Below, piece after piece: positions 62,368 to 64,000 of a DNA stretch of 64,000 nt; position 1 is the stretch's first letter; every line of letters begins with the position of its first letter. Origin of the DNA: Actinobaculum sp. oral taxon 183 str. F0552. GTDB lineage: Bacteria; Actinomycetota; Actinomycetes; Actinomycetales; Actinomycetaceae. The notes under the pieces were generated by a model. The model ran no database searches and was not told the origin of the DNA. It worked only from the letters and a program-made list of their open reading frames with translations. The translations under genes and the position numbers were made by a program. The DNA lies in NCBI RefSeq assembly GCF_000466165.1, contig NZ_KE951439.1, positions 33,151 to 97,150 of the forward strand, written 5' to 3'.

Positions 62368-62808
62368 ATGTCCCGCATCGATCACGCGGCCCTATGGGTG
62401 GCCGATCTCGTGGGCGTACGCGACTTCTACCTCCGTTGGTTCTCCGGCCGCTCGAACGGCGAGTACCACAACCCGCGGACGGGCCTGCGCACGTTCATCA
62501 TCAGCTTCGATCCCGATGACGCTGGCGGGCGCGGCGCCCGGCTCGAGCTCATGAGTCGCCCCGACGTCATCGCCCGTCCGCAGGCGGAGGCTCTTGGCTG
62601 GGCCCATGTCTCCTTCGCTCTGCCCGGATGCACCGATGTCGACGAGTTGGCCGCCCGGGCGCGTGCGGCCGACGTGCCCGTGGTCGACGGGCCCCGGCGC
62701 ACCGGCGACGGCTATTACGAGGCGGTCCTGCTCGACCCCGAGGGCAACCGCGTCGAGATCGTCGCCGGCGACTACACCGACGAGGTGGCCGAGCGCCCGG
62801 GGCCGTGA
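62368..62808 (+). CDS. VOC-family protein (glyoxalase I-like)
   Basis: A 146-residue VOC-fold protein: SRIDHAALWVADLVGVRDFYLRWF begins module 1, LRTFIISFDPDDAGG and GWAHVSFALPGCTDV begin module 2, ending EAVLLDPEGNRVEIVAG. Metal-ligand positions (His in IDH, Glu in LELM, His in WAHV, Glu in VEIV) are all present, as in glyoxalase I-like enzymes. Substrate unknown. ATG at 62368. Confidence 0.9.
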   Translation: MSRIDHAALWVADLVGVRDFYLRWFSGRSNGEYHNPRTGLRTFIISFDPDDAGGRGARLELMSRPDVIARPQAEALGWAHVSFALPGCTDVDELAARARAADVPVVDGPRRTGDGYYEAVLLDPEGNRVEIVAGDYTDEVAERPGP

Positions 62809-62812
62809 GCCC

Positions 62813-62847
62813 GCCCGCCTTCATCGGCGATGAGCCTGAGGGCGGGC
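62813..62847. terminator. possible stem-loop between VOC and PAS genes
   Basis: GCCCGCC and GGCGGGC frame an inner TCATCG/CGATGA pair. It lies 4 bp past the VOC stop in the convergent region. The 229 bp that follow to the PAS gene hold no gene. Confidence 0.35.
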
Positions 62848-63076
62848 GCGGCCAGGACCAGCCCCCGGTGCCGCGCATCGCCCGCGCCGCCTCCGCCGGG
62901 CTCGGGCGCGACGGGGTGACGCACGTCAGGCTTGGAGCCCGCGCCGTGCCGATGCGGGCCCGCTCAGCGGCGAGGACGGCGCGGGCTGGGAAGCCGCCGT
63001 CCCCGTTTGCGACGGTCCCCGCCGCGGCGGGCACTGCCGCACCGGAGACGCTGCGAGTGCGCGCCGGCCGGCCGCC

Positions 63077-64000
63077 TCAGCCCTGCGAGGCGATCTTGAC
63101 GGCGAGGTCCTCGGCGTGGTGGAGGAGCTCGGTCATACGCGTCGAATCGTGCTGGTCGCCCAGGGCCCGGCAGCGCTCGGCGAGCTCCGTCGACTCCCTG
63201 AGCACCGTGCCCGTGTAGTCGACGACGCTCTCGGAGATCTGCGGGACCAGGGCGGCGACGTCGTCGGGGAGCGGCGTGGACTCCGCCGTCGCCTTCCACA
63301 TGGCCAGCACCTGGCTGGGGATGGTGATCATCGAGTTCGCCTGGTCGATGTTCCAGGCGGTGTTGGAGGCCAGACGGCGGTGGGCGCCGGTCTGCTCCTC
63401 CATGTCGTACAGGCCCTGGCGCAGGGCCTTCGTGAGCAGCCAGATGGCGGGCACCGACTCCTTGGCGTCCGGGCCGCCGTCGATGAGCTCGGCTATGAAC
63501 GTCGCGAGCATCGTCGCGTGGAGGCGGGCCAGGGCGACGAGGAAGCGGGTGCGCACGTTGGTGGCGTCGAGTTCGCGGAGCGAGCCGACGAGCCGGATGA
63601 GGGTCGAGCCGACGATGCTCTGCATCGACGTCCACACCTGGAGGGGCTCGACGAGCGGGGTCATCGACGGCCCGTGCGCGGTGATCGTCGCGAGCATCTC
63701 GGGGGTGATCGTCGCGTCGCCCAGGCGGCCCTCGATCTCGTTGGCGACGTGGCGCAGTCTCGAGGAGAGTTCGGCCAGCGAGTCCTGCTCCCTCATCCAC
63801 ACCGAGAGCTCGTCGTAGATCCCGGTGACCGTGTCGAGCGCATCCTTGAGCATCCCCTCGGCGCCGGGCCGCGAGGGGAACCCCGCCGAGAGCTCCTCCC
63901 TGCGGGCGACCTCGGCGGGGAGGGCGGCCATCTGGAGGGCCTCGTAGGAGTTGTAGCCGAGCTCTTCCAGGAGCTCGGCGGCCCTGCCCGCTCCCTTCCG
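63077..64000 (-). CDS. PAS-protein paralog, 5' end outside the window
   Basis: The C-terminal about 307 residues of a second protein of the family at 44704-46092; the rest lies beyond the window. It shares YNSYEALQ/SYEELQ, AEVARREEL, LDATNVRTRFLVALARLHAT, TFIAELIDGG and the final MITIPSQVLAMW segment. Whether it too carries a PAS domain cannot be seen. No signalling or enzymatic motif is recognised in the shared helical region. Confidence 0.75.
   Translation of the reverse strand, partial: RKGAGRAAELLEELGYNSYEALQMAALPAEVARREELSAGFPSRPGAEGMLKDALDTVTGIYDELSVWMREQDSLAELSSRLRHVANEIEGRLGDATITPEMLATITAHGPSMTPLVEPLQVWTSMQSIVGSTLIRLVGSLRELDATNVRTRFLVALARLHATMLATFIAELIDGGPDAKESVPAIWLLTKALRQGLYDMEEQTGAHRRLASNTAWNIDQANSMITIPSQVLAMWKATAESTPLPDDVAALVPQISESVVDYTGTVLRESTELAERCRALGDQHDSTRMTELLHHAEDLAVKIASQG

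Noticed and set aside
62628..63218. Open frame on the plus strand after the VOC gene
   Set aside because: It overlaps the VOC gene and the minus-strand PAS paralog in other frames and has no recognisable domain.

Overview
High-GC actinobacterial chromosome segment, most like a member of the Actinomycetaceae (Actinomyces/Schaalia type). I infer this from the GC-rich codon use, many GTG/TTG starts and ATGA/GTGA overlaps, and from family content: DUF5129, an MptD-type ECF transporter, DipZ with a SigK/RskA pair, MetPS and Pr6Pr. This is inference from gene content, not a taxonomic test. No rRNA, tRNA, insertion sequence or CRISPR array was recognised.

Layout. 0.1-4.5 kb: cytoplasmic alpha-amylase, an aldo/keto reductase, a frameshifted alpha/beta hydrolase and a LuxR-type HTH remnant. 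4.5-7.2 kb: a 23-bp tandem repeat before a DUF4143 ATPase, then debris of two more hydrolases and a DUF4253 piece. 7.2-12.3 kb: AAA ATPase with a doubled palindrome, ArsR-type regulator, DinB-like, PH-domain and DUF5129 proteins. 12.4-20.1 kb: AraC regulator divergent from an ECF importer (S, T, fused AA') and a fused double ABC half-transporter, preceded by a DtxR/IdeR-like iron box. 20.2-25.2 kb: methyltransferases, an HxlR/NmrA divergent pair and a secreted SGNH hydrolase. 25.4-26.9 kb: a lower-GC, decayed XRE/ImmA/PIN-like module. 27-30.8 kb: small metabolic genes. 30.8-37.5 kb: a minus-strand, partly AT-rich accessory block (two tandem large membrane proteins, a lipoprotein, a V8-like protease, a GT2 glycosyltransferase).

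37.9-44.3 kb: a complete ferric-catecholate uptake operon (FepB, FepD, FepG, FepC, Fes types) behind a second DtxR-like box. The two iron importers therefore probably share one iron regulator, and because no siderophore synthesis genes are visible, scavenging of foreign siderophores is likely. 44.7-48 kb: a PAS protein without a chemotaxis signalling domain and the MetPS methionine/alanine symporter. 48.3-51.8 kb: MXKDX-repeat lipoprotein, DipZ, ECF sigma and RskA anti-sigma. The divergent region contains a perfect 16-bp inverted repeat whose arms supply the -35 elements of two SigK-like promoters facing outward. 51.9-57.2 kb: ABC exporter of the FtsX/MacB type with a two-component system. 57.4-64 kb: M48 protease, Pr6Pr membrane protein, membrane-anchored esterase, class II fumarase, a VOC protein, and a second PAS-family paralog cut by the window end.

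Most noteworthy: the SigK-like divergent promoter in the inverted repeat, the iron-box-controlled ECF plus fused ABC importer, the paralogous PAS/helical proteins, and the cluster of broken accessory genes between 1.9 and 7.2 kb.
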